Positions 15,805 through 23,305 of a stretch of 64,000 nt of DNA are shown here, in pieces (position 1 is the stretch's first letter; each line of letters begins with the position of its first letter). The notes under the pieces were generated by a model that had not been told where the DNA came from, searched no databases, and was given only the letters and a program-made list of their open reading frames with translations. The DNA comes from Terrimonas pollutisoli (lineage in GTDB: Bacteria; Bacteroidota; Bacteroidia; Chitinophagales; Chitinophagaceae), in NCBI RefSeq assembly GCF_029360765.1, contig NZ_JARKNA010000019.1:1-64000 (forward strand), read 5' to 3'. The translations under genes were made by a program, and so were the position numbers.

Positions 15805-16371
15805 TTATTTTTTTGCGTTTTTGAAAGGCATTCCCAACTCTTTCAACAACTCGTATGCTTCCTCGTCAGTATTAGCTGTGGTAACGAAAGTGATGTCAAG
15901 ACCAGTGATCTTATTCACTTTGTCGATATCGATCTCAGGGAAAATGATCTGCTCAGTAACACCCAATGTGTAGTTACCACGGCCATCGAATGCTTTTTCA
16001 TTTACACCTTTGAAGTCACGAACACGAGGCAAAGCCACCGCGATCAGGCGATCCAGGAACTCGTACATCTTTACACCACGAAGAGTAACTCTTGCACCGA
16101 TTGGCATGTTCTTACGCAGCTTAAAGTTGGAGATGTCTTTTTTAGACATCGTAGCTATCGCTTTTTGTCCGCTGATCGTTGTTAACTCATCCAGGGCGAT
16201 ATCTACCAATTTCTTGTCAGTCACGGCGCCGTTTACACCGCGGTTCAGACAAATCTTCTCCAGTTTAGGAGCCTGCATTACCGTTTGGTAGCTAAACTTT
16301 TTTACCAGAGCAGGTACAACTTCTTTTTTGTACTTATCTGCTAATCTCGGGGTATATGTTTTTGTACTCAT
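15805..16371 (-). CDS. rplE: 50S ribosomal protein L5
   Basis: The 188-residue L5 binds 5S rRNA and contacts the P-site tRNA. The pattern LEKICLNRGVNGAVTDKKLVD, GARVTLRGVKMYEFLDRLI and the C-terminal ITFVTTANTDEEAYELLKELGMPF identify it. The family length is about 180. It is 30 bp after rplX and 25 bp before rpsN, normal spc spacing. Confidence 0.97.
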   Translation of the reverse strand: MSTKTYTPRLADKYKKEVVPALVKKFSYQTVMQAPKLEKICLNRGVNGAVTDKKLVDIALDELTTISGQKAIATMSKKDISNFKLRKNMPIGARVTLRGVKMYEFLDRLIAVALPRVRDFKGVNEKAFDGRGNYTLGVTEQIIFPEIDIDKVNKITGLDITFVTTANTDEEAYELLKELGMPFKNAKK

Positions 16372-16401
16372 ATAATTCTATTATTGCCTGGCTTCAAAGA
16401 A

Positions 16402-16737
16402 TCAGATCTTCTCTCCAGATTTTTTTGATACACGAACTGATTTACCTTCTGCTCTTTCTCTTTTCACCTTTGCAGGTGCTTTTGCTTTTGCATCCCACAG
16501 CATAACATTGCTGATATGAATAGGGGCTTCCGTTTTTACAATACCGCCTTTAGTGTTTTGAGCGGAAGGTTTTGTGTGCTTGGTGATGATATTTACACCT
16601 TCTACTAAAACCTTCGCTTTATCAATCAGCACTTCTTTTACAACACGGGGCTTAGACAAATCTTTATCATCGCCTGTGATAACCACTACGCTATCACCTT
16701 TCTTAATGTTGTACTTTGGTTTGAATCTTGTCTTCAT
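16402..16737 (-). CDS. rplX: 50S ribosomal protein L24
   Basis: The 111-residue L24 starts large-subunit assembly by binding 23S domain I. The KOW motif (KGDSVVVITGDDKDLSKPRVVKEVLIDKAKVLVEGVNIITKHTKP) and the following EAPIHISNVMLWD are present. The C-terminal 25 residues are basic (KVKRERAEGKSVRVSKKSGEKI), somewhat longer than E. coli L24 (104). It follows rplN with a 115-bp repeat-filled spacer. Confidence 0.97.
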   Translation of the reverse strand: MKTRFKPKYNIKKGDSVVVITGDDKDLSKPRVVKEVLIDKAKVLVEGVNIITKHTKPSAQNTKGGIVKTEAPIHISNVMLWDAKAKAPAKVKRERAEGKSVRVSKKSGEKI

Positions 16738-16852
16738 TTTATTTTAAGCTTTGAGCTATGAGCTGTGAGCAGCGAGCTCTACACTATAGCAATGAAACTC
16801 TTTATTTTATTCACACGGCTCGTAGCTAAAGGCTCGTAGCTCGTAGCTTTCT
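16738..16852. repeat. Word-like phased repeat between rplN and rplX
   Basis: Words of the kind GAGCTATGAGCTGTGAGCAGCGAGCTC and GGCTCGTAGCTAAAGGCTCGTAGCTCGTAGCT recur with periods of 7-11 bp (written here in pieces: GAGCTAT, GAGCTGT, GAGCAGC, GAGCTCT; then GGCTCGTAGCT repeated). The two halves are partly complementary (GAGCT / AGCTC), giving possible hairpins. Confidence 0.75.
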
Positions 16853-17221
16853 TTATAATACTTCCGGAGCCAATGAAACGATTTTCATATAACCCTTATC
16901 ACGAAGCTCTCTTGCTACGGGTCCGAATATACGGGTACCACGTGGCTCATCAGCCTGGTTTAAGATAACTACTGCATTGTCATCGAAACGGATATAAGAA
17001 CCATCCTTACGACGAAGTTTGTTAGTGGTACGAACGATAACTGCTTTTGCAACAGTACCTTTTTTGATACCACCTGCAGGCAACGCATCTTTAATAGTAA
17101 CAACGATTTTATCACCGATCCGGGCATAACGTTGTCCGCTGTTGCCCAATACACGGATACACAGTACTTCTTTGGCTCCACTGTTGTCCGCTACATTTAA
17201 CCGGCTTTCTTGCTGAATCAT
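16853..17221 (-). CDS. rplN: 50S ribosomal protein L14
   Basis: The 122-residue L14 is one of the most conserved ribosomal proteins and lies under the factor-binding site. The start MIQQESRLNVADNSGAKEV and the C-terminal RGTRIFGPVARELRDKGYMKIVSLAPEVL match the family exactly in length. It has repeat-filled spacers on both sides (116 bp to rpsQ, 115 bp to rplX). Confidence 0.98.
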   Translation of the reverse strand: MIQQESRLNVADNSGAKEVLCIRVLGNSGQRYARIGDKIVVTIKDALPAGGIKKGTVAKAVIVRTTNKLRRKDGSYIRFDDNAVVILNQADEPRGTRIFGPVARELRDKGYMKIVSLAPEVL

Positions 17222-17337
17222 TTTATTTAAGCTTTGAGCTCTTATCCGCCAGCCGGCGGATGCGAGAGCAGTTTAAACAATTATTAATCATTACGGCTCG
17301 TGTCCGCCAGCCGGCGGATCGTAGCTCGTAGCTGTTT
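17222..17337. repeat. Two TCCGCC/GGCGGA palindromes within AGCTCGTAGC words (rpsQ-rplN spacer)
   Basis: TCCGCCAGCCGGCGGA occurs at 17245-17260 and again at 17304-17319, embedded in GAGCTCTTA, GGCTCGTG and GTAGCTCGTAGCTG words. A third copy occurs at 18348-18363, again inside AGCTCGTA words. Confidence 0.8.
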
Positions 17338-17595
17338 TTATTTCACTTTCTCTACTACTTCCACCAGTCTCCAGCGTTTTGTTTTGCTCAGCGGACGGGT
17401 TTCCATGATCTTTACCACATCACCAATGCTGCACTCATTCTTGTCATCATGAGCATGGAACTTGGTAGTCTTTTTTACGAACTTACCATAGATAGGGTGT
17501 TTTACTTTTCTTTCCACAGCAACAGTGATGGTTTTTTCCATCTTATTGCTGGTAACAACACCTGTTCTTGTTTTTCTTAAATTTCTTTCTTCCAT
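17338..17595 (-). CDS. rpsQ: 30S ribosomal protein S17
   Basis: The 85-residue S17 binds helix 11 of 16S rRNA. The signature RKTRTGVVTSNKMEKTITVAV and IGDVVKIMETRPLSKTKRWRLVEVVEK are intact and the length matches the family. It is 12 bp after rpmC. Confidence 0.97.
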   Translation of the reverse strand: MEERNLRKTRTGVVTSNKMEKTITVAVERKVKHPIYGKFVKKTTKFHAHDDKNECSIGDVVKIMETRPLSKTKRWRLVEVVEKVK

Positions 17596-17607
17596 TTTAT
17601 TAGCTTT

Positions 17608-17817
17608 TTATGCTTGCTGTTGCTTTAACTTCAATTCCGTTTGCAGGCGGGCAATATCCCGGCGTACTCCACGAATAGTCATAGGATTTTCCAATGGAGA
17701 AATAGCATGAGCAAACTCCAATTTTTTCAAACGAAGTTTTTCTTCTTCCAGCCGTGCTTTCAGATCACTCTCATTTAAGCTACGGATGCTTTTTACAAAA
17801 TCTGCTTTCTTTGACAT
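17608..17817 (-). CDS. rpmC: 50S ribosomal protein L29
   Basis: The 69-residue L29 lies at the polypeptide exit, near the binding site of trigger factor. It is two helices: SDLKARLEEEKLRLKKLEFAHA and NPMTIRGVRRDIARLQTELKLKQQ. Family size is 60-70 residues. It is 23 bp after rplP. Confidence 0.96.
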   Translation of the reverse strand: MSKKADFVKSIRSLNESDLKARLEEEKLRLKKLEFAHAISPLENPMTIRGVRRDIARLQTELKLKQQQA

Positions 17818-17840
17818 CGCTTATACGATTTATTAATTTA

Positions 17841-18263
17841 TTACGCTGTAACCAGGTCTCTGCGTACAACGAACTTTGTTTTGATTGGTAATTTACCTGC
17901 GGCCAGTGCCAGTGATTCACGGGCTACCTGTTCGCTTACACCATCCACTTCAAAGATGATACGGCCTGGTTGCACCACTGCAGCCCAGAACTCGAGGTTA
18001 CCTTTACCTTTACCCATCCTCACCTCTGCAGGCTTCTTGGTAATAGGCTTATCAGGGAAAATGCGGATCCACACATTACCTTCTCTTTTCATCTGGCGGG
18101 TCAATGCCTGACGGGCTGCTTCGATCTGACGGTCTGTGATCCAATGGCTGTCTAATGCTTTCAGGGCAAAAGAACCAAAAGAAATAGTAGTCCCTCTTTT
18201 CGCATCGCCTTTCATGCGACCTTTCTGCATTTTCCTATGTTTCGTTCTTTTCGGTTGTAACAT
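17841..18263 (-). CDS. rplP: 50S ribosomal protein L16
   Basis: The 140-residue L16 sits by the A-site tRNA elbow. The N-terminal KRTKHRKMQKGRMKGDAKRGT, the central WIRIFPDKPITKKPAEVRMGKGKGN and the C-terminal GKLPIKTKFVVR identify it. It follows rpsC by 114 bp, with a repeat-filled spacer. Confidence 0.97.
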   Translation of the reverse strand: MLQPKRTKHRKMQKGRMKGDAKRGTTISFGSFALKALDSHWITDRQIEAARQALTRQMKREGNVWIRIFPDKPITKKPAEVRMGKGKGNLEFWAAVVQPGRIIFEVDGVSEQVARESLALAAGKLPIKTKFVVRRDLVTA

Positions 18264-18377
18264 TTTAAAAAGCTTTTAGCTTTTAGCTTCGAGCTTCGAG
18301 CTCTTGCCTAAATTTTGTTATCTACTTTTTATATCTCGTAGCTCGTATCCGCCAGCCGGCGGATTGTAGCTTTTTTC
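18264..18377. repeat. Phased repeat with palindrome between rpsC and rplP
   Basis: AGCTTTTAGCTTTTAGCTTCG followed by AGCTTCGAGCTC has a 7-9 bp period; TCCGCCAGCCGGCGGA lies at 18348-18363 beside CTCGTAGCTCGTA. It is the third such spacer in 2 kb. Confidence 0.75.
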
Positions 18378-19172
18378 TTATCCTCTCCTGTCTCCACGGC
18401 CACCGCCTCTTCTATCACCGCCACCTCTCCTTTCATCACGACGGTCATGACCATGACGCTCATCTCTTCTCTCCCTTCTTTCGCCGCCACCCGGACCTTC
18501 ACCTTTGCCACCGGCAATGAAGTTGGGGTTAAGATCTCTTTTGCTCAATACTTCACCTTTACAGATCCAAACTTTGATTCCAATCTTTCCGTAAACAGTT
18601 TGAGCAAACACACTTGCATAATCGATATCCATACGGAAAGTATGCAAAGGAACACGACCTTGTTTGAACTCTTCGCTACGGGCAATTTCAGCACCATTCA
18701 AACGACCACTCAGTTTAACCTTGATACCTTCTGCACCCATACGAAGTGAAGAAGCAATCGCCATCTTGGTAGCACGTTTGAAATTGATACGGTTTTCGAT
18801 CTGGCGGGCAATAGTGTCGCCGACGATCATCGCATCCAGTTCAGGACGACGGATCTCAAGAATGTTGATTTGTACATCGTCTTTACCGGTAAGTTTTTTC
18901 AACTCTTCCTTGATACGATCTACTTCACCACCACCTTTACCGATAATGATACCAGGCTTAGACGTGTGGATAGTGATGATCAGTTTGCCAAGCGTTCTTT
19001 CAATAACGATCTTTGAAATACCGCCTTTGTTGATACGGGCATTCAGGTATGTCCTGATTTTATGATCCTCAATCAGCCTGCCAGCATAGTTCTTTTTATC
19101 AGCGTACCAGTTAGACTCCCATCCACGGATGATACCTAACCTGTTACCAATCGGATTTGCTTTTTGACCCAT
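18378..19172 (-). CDS. rpsC: 30S ribosomal protein S3 with an Arg/Gly-rich C-terminal tail
   Basis: The 264-residue S3 lies at the mRNA entry tunnel. The KH domain (IIIGKGGGEVDRIKEEL) is at about residues 70-95, and the C-terminal S3 domain runs to about 215 with TFRMDIDYASVFAQTVYGKIGIKVWICKGEV. From about residue 222 there is an unusual tail of RRDERHGHDRR- and GGGDRRGGGRG-type repeats, about 40 residues with Arg, Asp and Gly, beyond the 233 residues of E. coli S3. Such RG-rich tails usually bind RNA. The tail codons are translated in the single frame used upstream, with no frameshift. It is 25 bp after rplV. Confidence 0.97.
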   Translation of the reverse strand: MGQKANPIGNRLGIIRGWESNWYADKKNYAGRLIEDHKIRTYLNARINKGGISKIVIERTLGKLIITIHTSKPGIIIGKGGGEVDRIKEELKKLTGKDDVQINILEIRRPELDAMIVGDTIARQIENRINFKRATKMAIASSLRMGAEGIKVKLSGRLNGAEIARSEEFKQGRVPLHTFRMDIDYASVFAQTVYGKIGIKVWICKGEVLSKRDLNPNFIAGGKGEGPGGGERRERRDERHGHDRRDERRGGGDRRGGGRGDRRG

Positions 19173-19197
19173 GTTTATTGGTTATTCGTTAATGAGT

Positions 19198-19545
19198 TTA
19201 ATTTTTTACTTCTTTTGTGTCAACGATCACGGTAACGTGATTGCTGCGTTTGCGAACGCGGTAGCCACGACCCTGAGGAGCCGGACGCATACGCTTCAAT
19301 GTCCTGGCACCATCCACAAAAATGGTTTTCACTACCAGTTGACTTTCATCACCGCCTTCATTTTTTTGTTTCCAGTTGCTGATAGCACTCAACACCAGTT
19401 TACGCAGGGGAACTGCAGGGTGTTTAGGATTGTGCTCCAATTCGGCCAATACTTTCTCAACTTTCTGACCGCGGATCAGATCAGCCAACAAACGCATTTT
19501 GCGGGGCGATGTGGGATAATTTCTCAGTTTTGCTACTGCTTCCAT
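19198..19545 (-). CDS. rplV: 50S ribosomal protein L22
   Basis: The 115-residue L22 lines the exit tunnel. The N-terminal LRNYPTSPRKMRLLADLIRGQKV and the tunnel beta-hairpin region (VKTIFVDGARTLKRMRPAPQGRGYRVRKRSNHVTVIV) are conserved. It has 75 bp before it, after rpsS; that spacer holds GGAGTCAGAAG/CTCCTGACT words with a short hairpin. Confidence 0.97.
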   Translation of the reverse strand: MEAVAKLRNYPTSPRKMRLLADLIRGQKVEKVLAELEHNPKHPAVPLRKLVLSAISNWKQKNEGGDESQLVVKTIFVDGARTLKRMRPAPQGRGYRVRKRSNHVTVIVDTKEVKN

Positions 19546-19620
19546 TTATTTAGTTTTTAGTTCGGAGCCCGGAGTCAGAAGTGATTCCCAACTCCTGACT
19601 AGCGACTCACGACTATTTTA

Positions 19621-19893
19621 TTAATCTCCTTTCTTGCTTGAGTGTCCTTTGAAGTGACGGGTTGGGGCAAACTCTCCAAGTTTATGACCAACCATGAACT
19701 CCGTTACATACACAGGTATGAATTTATGTCCGTTGTGCACAGCAAAAGTGTGACCCACAAAATCAGGTGTGATTGTAGAGCGACGGCTCCACGTTTTGAT
19801 AACACCTTTTTTGTTTTTGCCTTCGTTGATCGCAACCACCTTTGTTTCAAGATGAGCCGCTACATAAGGACCTTTTTTAATCGAACGAGCCAT
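19621..19893 (-). CDS. rpsS: 30S ribosomal protein S19
   Basis: The 90-residue S19 is in the 30S head beside S13. The pattern MARSIKKGPYVAAHLETKV, RRSTITPDFVGHTFAVHNG, and HKLGEFAPTRHFKGHSSK is diagnostic. It is 27 bp after rplB. Confidence 0.97.
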   Translation of the reverse strand: MARSIKKGPYVAAHLETKVVAINEGKNKKGVIKTWSRRSTITPDFVGHTFAVHNGHKFIPVYVTEFMVGHKLGEFAPTRHFKGHSSKKGD

Positions 19894-19920
19894 GTTTATG
19901 ACGTTGTTTTATTAATGTTA

Positions 19921-20757
19921 TTATTTAGCGATCTTGCTTCCGTTCTTACGTTGAATGATCAGTTTATCGCTACCTTTTCCTTTTGTTCTTGTCTTAAGAC
20001 CTCTTGAGTATTGGCCATTTCTGCTACGAGGCTGACCACCTGAAGCCTTACCTTCACCACCACCCATCGGGTGATCTACCGGGTTCATTGCCACACCACG
20101 GTTTCTTGGCTTGATACCTTTCCACCTGTTACGACCAGCTTTACCCATGCTTTGCAGGTTATGGTCGCTATTGCTTACAACGCCTACTGTTGCATAGCAG
20201 TTGATCAATACTTTTCTTAACTCACCAGAAGGCATTTTCAATACAGCGTATCTTTCTTCTTTGTTAGTCAGCTGAGCAGAAGAACCTGCACTGCGGGCCA
20301 ACTTACCACCCTGGCCAGGCTGCATTTCAATGTTATGCACGTTAGTACCTAAAGGCATATTTTTCATCTGCAGCGCATTTCCTACTTCAGGAGCTACTGC
20401 ATCACCGCTTTCAACCGTTGCACCAACCTGCAATCCTTGTGGGGCAAGGATGTAACGTTTTTCACCATCAGCATAATTCACCAATGCGATGAAGGCTGTA
20501 CGGTTTGGATCATATTCAATAGACGCTACGGTTGCAGCACCTTTTTTATTACGCTTAAAGTCGATGATACGATATTTCTGCTTGTGACCACCGCCTCTAT
20601 AACGCATAGACAAGTGACCAGAAGAGTTACGACCGCCGGTTCTTGGCTTTGCCTCTACCAGGCTTTTTTCAGGTACGTTGGTAGTTACTTCGGCAAATGC
20701 ATTACCGATTCTCCAACGTGTACCGGCTGTAATGGGTTTAAATTTTCTTAATGCCAT
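19921..20757 (-). CDS. rplB: 50S ribosomal protein L2
   Basis: The 278-residue L2 is required for subunit joining and the peptidyl transferase centre. The start at 20757 (MALRKFKPITAGTRW) matches the family; an in-frame upstream ATG (20820) would translate the C-rich repeat of the spacer and is rejected. Motifs GGGHKQKYRIIDFKR, PGQGGKLARSAGSSAQL and the C-terminal AMNPVDHPMGGGEGKASGGQPRSR with TRGLKTRTKGKGSDKLI are intact. His in PVDHPMGGG is the catalytically important residue in the family. It is 122 bp after rplW, across a spacer with two hairpin repeats. Confidence 0.98.
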   Translation of the reverse strand: MALRKFKPITAGTRWRIGNAFAEVTTNVPEKSLVEAKPRTGGRNSSGHLSMRYRGGGHKQKYRIIDFKRNKKGAATVASIEYDPNRTAFIALVNYADGEKRYILAPQGLQVGATVESGDAVAPEVGNALQMKNMPLGTNVHNIEMQPGQGGKLARSAGSSAQLTNKEERYAVLKMPSGELRKVLINCYATVGVVSNSDHNLQSMGKAGRNRWKGIKPRNRGVAMNPVDHPMGGGEGKASGGQPRSRNGQYSRGLKTRTKGKGSDKLIIQRKNGSKIAK

Positions 20758-20780
20758 TTTTAAATTTCTTTTGCCCCTAT

Positions 20781-20866
20781 CCCCTGAAGGGGAATGAAGC
20801 TTTCTGTTTTGTTTCAACACTTCGCGGCGGTTGTTTGCCTTACTTCTCTCCCTCCTTTGGAGGGAG
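20781..20866. repeat. Two CCCTCC/GGAGGG-family hairpins between rplW and rplB
   Basis: CCCCTGAAGGGG (20781-20792) and CTCCCTCCTTTGGAGGGAG (20848-20866) lie in the 122-bp spacer; the second is followed by TTGGAGGGAGG, the right flank typical of this family. Confidence 0.75.
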
Positions 20867-20879
20867 TTGGAGGGAGGTT

Positions 20880-21179
20880 TTAAATGTTAGAATACAGATC
20901 GATTGTTTCTCCCTCTGCCACTGTTACATAAGCTTTTTTGTAAGAAGGCTTGCGGCCTGATATTACACCGGCTTTTGTAAAACGGCTTTTATTTTTACCA
21001 GGGGCCACAGTAGTGTTTACATCAATTACGTTGACACCGTAAAAGCTTTCTACTGCTTTTTTGATCTCCAGTTTATTTGCTTTCTTAGCCACTTTGAAAG
21101 CATAGCGGCGCAGTTTTTCCTGCTGTGCATTTGCTTTTTCTGTCAAAATGGGTTTTACTAATACTTCAGAAAGTTTCAT
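20880..21179 (-). CDS. rplW: 50S ribosomal protein L23
   Basis: The 99-residue L23 is the docking site for trigger factor and SRP at the tunnel exit. The N-terminal VLVKPILTEKANAQQ and YAFKVAKKANKLEIKKAVESFYGVNV are typical. The loop after this (VAPGKNKSRFTKAGVISGRKPSYKKAYVTV) matches the family; length is normal. Confidence 0.97.
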   Translation of the reverse strand: MKLSEVLVKPILTEKANAQQEKLRRYAFKVAKKANKLEIKKAVESFYGVNVIDVNTTVAPGKNKSRFTKAGVISGRKPSYKKAYVTVAEGETIDLYSNI

Positions 21180-21204
21180 GTATCTCTCTTTAGAATGTTT
21201 TTAA

Positions 21205-21843
21205 TTATGCTTCTGCCTTTTCTTCTTCCTCTGAAAAAATCTTTGCTGCACTCTCGGTCAATATCAATACTTCAGAATTTACAATATCATAGGTATTGAT
21301 ATCAGCCAGCAATACTCCCAATACTGAAGGAACATTGCGGATGGACAACTGGAGACTTTCGTTGTATTCAGGTAAAATGAACATAGCTTTTTTATCAGCT
21401 ACCTTCAAACTACCCATGATATCCATGAAGGTTTTTGTTTTGGGTGCATCCAGTTTTATGTCCTCAACTACGACGATTGCATTTTCCTTTGCCTTGCTGG
21501 CCAATGCAGAAATCTTAGCCAGGTCTTTTACTTTACGGTTCAATTTGAAATCGTAAGCATGTGGCTTGGGTCCGAAGATGGTACCACCACCCTTGTATAA
21601 AGGGTTACGGATATTACCCTTACGGCTTCCACCAGTACCTTTTTGACGATGCAGTTTGCGGCTGGCACCCTGTACTTCAGCACGGGTCTTCACCTTGTGT
21701 GTTCCCTGGCGCTGAGCTGCGAGGTATTGCTTTACCGCCAGGTAAACCACGTGGCTGTTAGGCTCAATACCGAAAATATCTTCGGGCAGCTCAACTGATC
21801 TGCCTGTTTTCTTTCCTTTTATATCTAATACTTCAACTTGCAT
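21205..21843 (-). CDS. rplD: 50S ribosomal protein L4
   Basis: The 212-residue L4 lines the exit tunnel and, in E. coli, represses the S10 operon. The conserved tunnel loop (TRAEVQGASRKLHRQKGTGGSRKGNIRNPLYKGGGTIFGPKPHAYDFKLN) and the C-terminal VSDKK...TILTE-like part (NSEVLILTESAAKIF) are present. The tail EEEEKAEA is acidic. It is 43 bp after rplC. Confidence 0.97.
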   Translation of the reverse strand: MQVEVLDIKGKKTGRSVELPEDIFGIEPNSHVVYLAVKQYLAAQRQGTHKVKTRAEVQGASRKLHRQKGTGGSRKGNIRNPLYKGGGTIFGPKPHAYDFKLNRKVKDLAKISALASKAKENAIVVVEDIKLDAPKTKTFMDIMGSLKVADKKAMFILPEYNESLQLSIRNVPSVLGVLLADINTYDIVNSEVLILTESAAKIFSEEEEKAEA

Positions 21844-21886
21844 TTTCTTTTCTTTTTAGGTTTCAGAACCGGTTTTTTTGAACTCC

Positions 21887-22504
21887 TTATTTCTGAATTA
21901 AAACAATAGATCCGTTGTGACCCGGTACAGAACCGCTAACCAGGATATAATTCTGCTCAGGGAATACTTTAACCACCTTTAAACCTTTCAGTTTAACACG
22001 ATCATTTCCCATACGGCCTGCCATCTTCATTCCTTTCATTACACGGCTGGCGTCAGAAGAGTTACCCAAAGAACCCGGAGCTCTTTGACGATCGTGCTGA
22101 CCGTGAGACTGCTGACCAACACCATGGAAACCATGACGTTTAACAACGCCTTGGAAACCTTTACCCTTTGTAGTGCCAATTACTTCAACCTTATCGCCTT
22201 CGGCGAAAATGTCAACAGTAATCGTGTCACCAATATTTTTTTCGAGAGAGGAATCGCGGAATTCTTTAGAAAATCTTTTAGCCGGAGTGCTGGCTTTTGC
22301 GAAGTGATTTTTTTCTGACTTTGTAACGCGGCTTTCTTTTTTGTCGCCGAAAGAAACCTGAAGTGCATTGTAGCCATCAGATTCAATTGTCTTAACCTGT
22401 GTAACTACGCAGGGGCCTGCTTCAATAATCGTACAGGCGGTTTGCTTGCCCGAGGGATCGAAGATGCTGGTCATCCCAATTTTTTTTCCAATAATACCTT
22501 TCAT
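21887..22504 (-). CDS. rplC: 50S ribosomal protein L3
   Basis: The 205-residue L3 nucleates 50S assembly. The N-terminal MKGIIGKKIGMTSIFDPSGK and the glutamine-methylated loop region (GQQSHGQHDRQRAPGSLGNSSDASRV) with GRMGNDRVKLKGLKVV are diagnostic. It is separated from rpsJ by a long 281-bp spacer. Confidence 0.97.
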   Translation of the reverse strand: MKGIIGKKIGMTSIFDPSGKQTACTIIEAGPCVVTQVKTIESDGYNALQVSFGDKKESRVTKSEKNHFAKASTPAKRFSKEFRDSSLEKNIGDTITVDIFAEGDKVEVIGTTKGKGFQGVVKRHGFHGVGQQSHGQHDRQRAPGSLGNSSDASRVMKGMKMAGRMGNDRVKLKGLKVVKVFPEQNYILVSGSVPGHNGSIVLIQK

Positions 22505-22785
22505 TGTTTGTACAGTTTTTAGCCTGCAGGATTATTGGGACAACCTTGTACGTTCCGACGAATCGGAAGGTTTCAATCCCCGTTTGCTACCGACCTTTTC
22601 CTTTATGGGGAAGTACCGGCAGTAAACAAACCCTGAATGGCTTGTTTTATGTTAATGTATCAGAGCTCTTTTCTATGATCCGCTGCGCGGGCATTTTTGA
22701 GAGATGACAATAATTTATTTTATAAGAACTTTTGTGCTTTCAGGCTCCAACTCCTTCTCCGCCTTCGGCGGACTGGGATGGGCCG
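22505..22785. other. Long structured spacer between rpsJ and rplC
   Basis: This 281-bp gap contains TCCGCCTTCGGCGGA (22758-22772), TTCCGAcgaaTCGGAA (22551-22566), and, on the minus strand, GTTTACTGCCG pairing with CGGTAGCAAAC (22577-22627, two G-T pairs). No credible reading frame was seen. In the family this junction is usually short. Such a leader between rpsJ and rplC could carry an L3- or L4-binding control site, which is inference. Confidence 0.6.
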
Positions 22786-23091
22786 TTAGGCTTTAATCTC
22801 AACTTCTACACCACTTGGCAAATCCAATTTGCTCAACGCATCTACCGTACGGCTCGAAGAAGTGTAAATGTCCAGCAGGCGCTTATGTGTAGCCAACTGA
22901 AACTGCTCACGACTCTTTTTATTTACGTGTGGGGAACGCAATACCGTAAAGATCTTTGTACGTGTAGGCAACGGAATAGGACCTGTTACTACAGCACCTG
23001 TGCTGCGAACAGTTTTTACGATTTTCTCTGCAGATTTATCTACCAGGTTGTGATCGTAAGACTGTAATTTGATTCTGATTCGCTGAGACAT
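22786..23091 (-). CDS. rpsJ: 30S ribosomal protein S10
   Basis: The 101-residue S10 sits in the 30S head and is the first gene of the cluster. The start at 23091 (MSQRIRIKLQSYDHNLVDKS) is preferred over an upstream in-frame ATG at 23124. The promoter -7 element overlaps that upstream start, so a transcript would not include it. The block TGPIPLPTRTKIFTVLRSPHVNKKSREQF is diagnostic. Confidence 0.97.
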   Translation of the reverse strand: MSQRIRIKLQSYDHNLVDKSAEKIVKTVRSTGAVVTGPIPLPTRTKIFTVLRSPHVNKKSREQFQLATHKRLLDIYTSSSRTVDALSKLDLPSGVEVEIKA

Positions 23092-23121
23092 TGTGTAAAA
23101 CCCAATTTTCTTTTGGGAGTG

Positions 23122-23153
23122 CAAAGGTAGGGGGACGAATGTAAATGGGCAAA
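23122..23153 (-). promoter_or_regulatory. Promoter of the S10-spc cluster (TTTG, 20 nt, TACCTTTG)
   Basis: On the minus strand TTTG (23150-23153) is followed by a 20-nt spacer and TACCTTTG (23122-23129), a perfect match to the Bacteroidota housekeeping promoter. It lies 30 bp before the rpsJ start. It has the same -7 octamer and spacer as the rpsL promoter, and the same -7 octamer as the fusA candidate. Confidence 0.85.
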
Positions 23154-23305
23154 GTTTTAAGAACTTTTTTTCGGCTGGGGAAAAAATAATTCAAATGCCT
23201 TACTCCCAGCATTTGAGCCTGATATATCATCTTACTTATTGAAACCGAATTTATTTGTGGATATTTCCTAACGCCTGTTGGTAGCGGGTGACTGTTCGCT
23301 GCCCT

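Noticed and set aside
16738..18377. tRNA or other RNA genes in the long ribosomal-operon spacers
   Set aside because: No cloverleaf or T-loop motif was found; the spacers are low-complexity repeats.
19921..20820. L2 starting at 20820
   Set aside because: The extra 21 residues translate the C-rich repeat of the spacer and do not match L2, while MALRKFKPITAG at 20757 does.
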